Source: Liopterus haemorrhoidalis (Eukaryota > Arthropoda > Insecta > Coleoptera > Dytiscidae). Taken from it: DNA of 64,000 bases. Positions 62,601 to 64,000 of the stretch are shown piece by piece. How positions within the stretch are numbered: position 1 is the first letter of the stretch; the number at the start of each line of letters is the position of its first letter. The notes beneath the pieces were generated by a model. The model saw only the letters and a program-made list of their open reading frames with translations, searched no databases and had not been told where the DNA came from. The translations under genes were made by a program, and so were the position numbers. The stretch lies in contig OZ020611.1 of NCBI GenBank assembly GCA_963971575.1, positions 56,267,381-56,331,380 on the forward strand. The letters are read 5' to 3'.

Positions 62601-63223
62601 TTAGTATTGGTTATTTGAGCAGATACCAAGATTGTGCAACAGATGAACATTGGAACCATCTTAAACGGATTTTACGTTACTTGAAAGGTACTCAGGATAT
62701 GAAATTAGTATATAAACGTCATGATATGGAACCATTAGTTGGATACGCTGATGCTGATTGGGCATGTGATGAAAATGATCGAAAATCAACTACTGGTTAC
62801 TTATTTAAAATTTTTGGTAACACTGTACTTTGGAGTAGCAAGAAGCCAGGTTTAGTTACTATGTCTAGTTCTGAAGCAGAATATGTTTCTGCTGCTACTG
62901 CAGCTACTGAAGCTGTTTGGTTGTCGAAGATATTAGAAGATTTAAAAATTGATCCCAAACTGCCAATTAAAATTTATGAAGATAATGCTGCTTGCATATT
63001 TATGGCGAAAAATCCAGAAACAAAACGCTCTAAACATATAGACGTTAAATATCATTTTTTAAGAGAATGCACTTGGAAGAAGAAAATTGAATTAATTCCA
63101 ATTGCATCCAAAAATCAAATCGCTGATTGTTTAACGAAAAGTTTAGCTAAAAATTTGTTTTGGAAATTTGTTACAGATATGGGCTTGCAGCGAAGGGGAG
63201 TATTAAAACCTACTTCAACATAG
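59672..63223 (+). CDS. pol: copia Gag (C-terminal part)-Pol polyprotein: zinc knuckle, protease, integrase, RT, RNase H
   Basis: The frame is open throughout. Counting from the ATG at 59735: CCHC knuckle Cys-Phe-Lys-Cys...His...Cys (about 73-86); protease Asp-Ser-Gly-Cys-Thr-Asp-His (about 124); integrase zinc region Leu-Trp-His-Lys-Arg-Leu-Gly-His (about 258); core Asp (His-Ser-Asp-Val-Cys, 322), Asp (Cys-Asp-Gln-Gly, 386) and Glu (Ser-Glu-Arg-Met-Asn-Arg, 422); RT Tyr-Val-Asp-Asp (840); RNase H Ala-Asp-Ala-Asp-Trp-Ala (about 1004), Ser-Glu-Ala-Glu-Tyr, Glu-Asp-Asn-Ala-Ala and Lys-His-Ile-Asp-Val. All catalytic residues are present. The only break is the shift upstream in Gag. This is standard copia order, with integrase before RT. 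Confidence 0.95.
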   Translation, partial: FFKEFEAAVRAYKAAGGKVDELEIIVDLLMAMPASYVHVVTALETLEEQELTLERVKSRLLEAELKQQCKNLDLPTPENEAPVSFHSTKRKIICFKCRKPGHTANKCLTRRNFTKHSNVTEATKPVTMMSSNVSRSTNEFYCLIDSGCTDHIVNDIGLLQNANSLNDPFSINIAKEGESMKATNGGKVPITLSVNGKEKCGMFENVLYVPSSRQNLISVSQIDKKGGKVIFENGKAKIFMNGKIIGVGELRGGLYWWKLNSQGTSANVCSTQQVKLNELWHKRLGHIGMRSVCKLINEDMVTGINEKLTDNIDFCESCVKAKQTRLPFSSTRYRATRPLELVHSDVCGPVNVTSFDGKKYFVTFIDDFSHMVATFLIAHKSEVLDCFREYKAMVEAHHGVKIHRLRCDQGGEYCSRDFKNFSRSEGVILECTTAYSPELNGVSERMNRTLVEKAKSMLIESGSSKELWGEAILTATFLTNRCPTHAIENKTPFEMWYGKKPNLSKLRIFGCRAYALIPKAQRCKFDDKSHECIMVGYGPNGYRLWNKQSRRIIYSRDVKFNEINWQHAIFENEEDISDENVESNKEVFQKDKKLEDTVSQYEEKKEKKKETSILRRSPRLNPDICSEERHDNIQDERRTCQQVVSNLSQLSFDDFNVHMAFNMGDVPKDFRDVAGRDDEIEWHEAIQEEINSLEENQTWIVVEKPENTKLLGSRWVFKIKSDINNNSMKYKACLVAKGYMQKEGIDYFETYSPVARLPTIRILLALAIQYGFQLCHMDVKTAFLHGYLNEVVYLQPPDGISVKEGNVLKLRRSLYGLKQSPRCWNERFHKFITSIGFERSDADYCLYVKFENGMSIYLVLYVDDMLICGNDVSAVNLFKQKLAAEFSMKDLGEVKTFMGMNVELDYKNGYLTIHQFDYIERILKRFGMESCNTINTPMEQNCKLLREQDKELTKHPYREVLGSIMYLMLATRPDLCFSIGYLSRYQDCATDEHWNHLKRILRYLKGTQDMKLVYKRHDMEPLVGYADADWACDENDRKSTTGYLFKIFGNTVLWSSKKPGLVTMSSSEAEYVSAATAATEAVWLSKILEDLKIDPKLPIKIYEDNAACIFMAKNPETKRSKHIDVKYHFLRECTWKKKIELIPIASKNQIADCLTKSLAKNLFWKFVTDMGLQRRGVLKPTST
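63190..63200 (+). other. copia polypurine tract
   Basis: GCGAAGGGGAG lies immediately before the 3' LTR and inside the last Pol codons. Confidence 0.85.
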
Positions 63224-63383
63224 GTACCTTTGGAACGCTGCAAAGCCATGGTTACAGTGGTAACCAATATAGTAAAAAATATTATAATTTTGATTAATTT
63301 ACTGTCATTAATATATTTAATAATAGTTGTGTACTTTTGTATTCTATTGAATATTTTTTGCACAAGCTCTGATTATCTCTATA
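63201..63383 (+). repeat. copia 3' LTR
   Basis: 183 bp; one difference from the 5' LTR. It overlaps the end of the Pol frame by about 23 bases (stop at 63221-63223), which is an economical arrangement. Confidence 0.93.
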
Positions 63384-63388
63384 ATAGT
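63384..63388. repeat. right target-site duplication of copia (ATAGT)
   Basis: Matches 59110-59114. Confidence 0.9.
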
Positions 63389-64000
63389 GACGGTTTGCCA
63401 TCAGTGTGCAATTATTATAAGTCATGGTTCTTTATAGATCACATTGCTGACTCTCTCCTCAGGTGTAGTTTCACCCCGTTAGAGGCTCATTAGTGTAAAA
63501 TTCGTAGTTGGCTTCTAAACATGTGCACGGGTAACTTTTATAAGCAAAAACCTAGTCGACATCTCATCTGTCCTAAGAGATATTGAGGAATCCGTGAAAA
63601 AATATTTTACTCCTTTTCGCCCCATAGGGGTCGAAAAAACCTTTCTTAGTGGGTTCTTACGTCATATCGAGAAATGTACTCTTGGAATTTCTTATTTCTA
63701 ATAAAAAATTCTTTAGGAATGAACTTTAAAAAACTGTCCGAACACTATCGAAAGATTTTAAAAAGTCACCTATATGCCAGAAAGGAATGTTATAACTCAA
63801 GAAGCACAGGAGATATAAAGGGTTCGATGCTTACGTTAAGGAAGGAATATGTTCCCGGAATTCCATGTATTTAATCAAAAATATACCTATTTACCCCTTT
63901 ATAGATAAAAAAAAACGTTTAAAAGACTTTCTAAAAATTACAAAAAAAAATTATATACCAAAAAAGAATGTTATAACTCAACAAACAAATAAGTTATGAA
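63389..64000. repeat. older repeat interrupted by copia
   Basis: Joins to GTGCTTCGCTACGGT left of the copia element. It contains a Cys/Leu-rich decayed stretch, a GCCCCATAGGGGTCG inverted motif near 63628, and two related AAAGAATGTTATAACTCAA blocks (about 63783 and 63964), suggesting internal repetition with a spacing near 180 bp. No domain is recognised. This pattern is common in insect repeat families, but the class is unknown to me. Confidence 0.45.

Larger units (their letters stand above)
59115..63383 (+). mobile_element. Ty1/copia LTR retrotransposon, 4.27 kb, young
   Basis: Two 183-bp LTRs differ at one position (A/G near 59259/63345). The element has a 5-bp target duplication, a copia-type primer site, a purine tract and one gag-pol reading unit in copia order (gag, protease, integrase, RT, RNase H). 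The only visible defect is a single frame change in gag. It entered an older repeat whose halves flank it. Confidence 0.95.

Overview
This is A+T-rich eukaryotic DNA, almost certainly from an arthropod and most likely an insect. I see no bacterial operon, rRNA, tRNA, CRISPR array or convincing host gene. The evidence for an arthropod is the transposon mix: Penelope-like elements (PLEs), an RNase H-bearing I-like LINE, a CR1/Daphne-like LINE, Ty3/gypsy elements, a Ty1/copia element with a copia-type half-tRNA primer site, Tc1/mariner, hAT and Harbinger-like elements. TTAGGTTAGG doublets (the arthropod telomere unit) inside a minisatellite agree with this. The order cannot be fixed from the sequence.

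Layout. (1) 1-10,944: a PLE cluster. Inverted, 5'-truncated copies surround an 89-bp minisatellite. A tandem array follows with one copy broken by a single nonsense codon (5015-7468), one intact copy (7998-10,451) and the first bases of a further copy. (2) 10,945-about 30,770: unit 1 of a long direct duplication. It is a transposon nest: a split endonuclease fragment, a PLE end with a hammerhead-like motif, an old gypsy remnant carrying a hAT element, an inverted-repeat element and a MITE, then a complete I-like LINE insertion (17,829-28,488). That LINE has an 18-bp target duplication and holds a Gag-less gypsy element with an open 1020-aa Pol plus a Tc1 element, which itself holds a mariner deletion derivative. 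(3) 29,664-32,193: a large inverted-repeat element, followed by a short ORF with 46-aa repeats. (4) 32,690-38,057: a second PLE family split by a CR1-like LINE whose ORF1 joins a SAP-like motif to an SGNH-esterase-like domain. (5) 38,058-about 57,895: unit 2 of the duplication, nearly identical to unit 1 but with separate lesions, notably two nonsense codons in the gypsy Pol. (6) 57,895-59,114: diverged inverted-repeat sequence and two short tailed retroposon insertions. (7) 59,110-63,388: a young copia element with 183-bp LTRs (one difference), a 5-bp target duplication and one frameshift in gag. (8) 63,389-64,000: the older repeat that copia entered.

The genes do not form a pathway; they form a stratigraphy. 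Target duplications at hAT, gypsy-2, the I-like LINE, the mariner derivative and copia let the insertion order be read. The only full-length open coding regions are PLE copy F and the gypsy-2 Pol of unit 1. The copia Pol frame is also open throughout but is separated from its Gag start by one shift. The most notable items are the PLE array with a hammerhead-like motif that carries a possible compensatory core change, the Gag-less gypsy with an intact Pol, the SAP plus esterase ORF1, and the roughly 20-kb duplication, whose identity falls abruptly at its right end.
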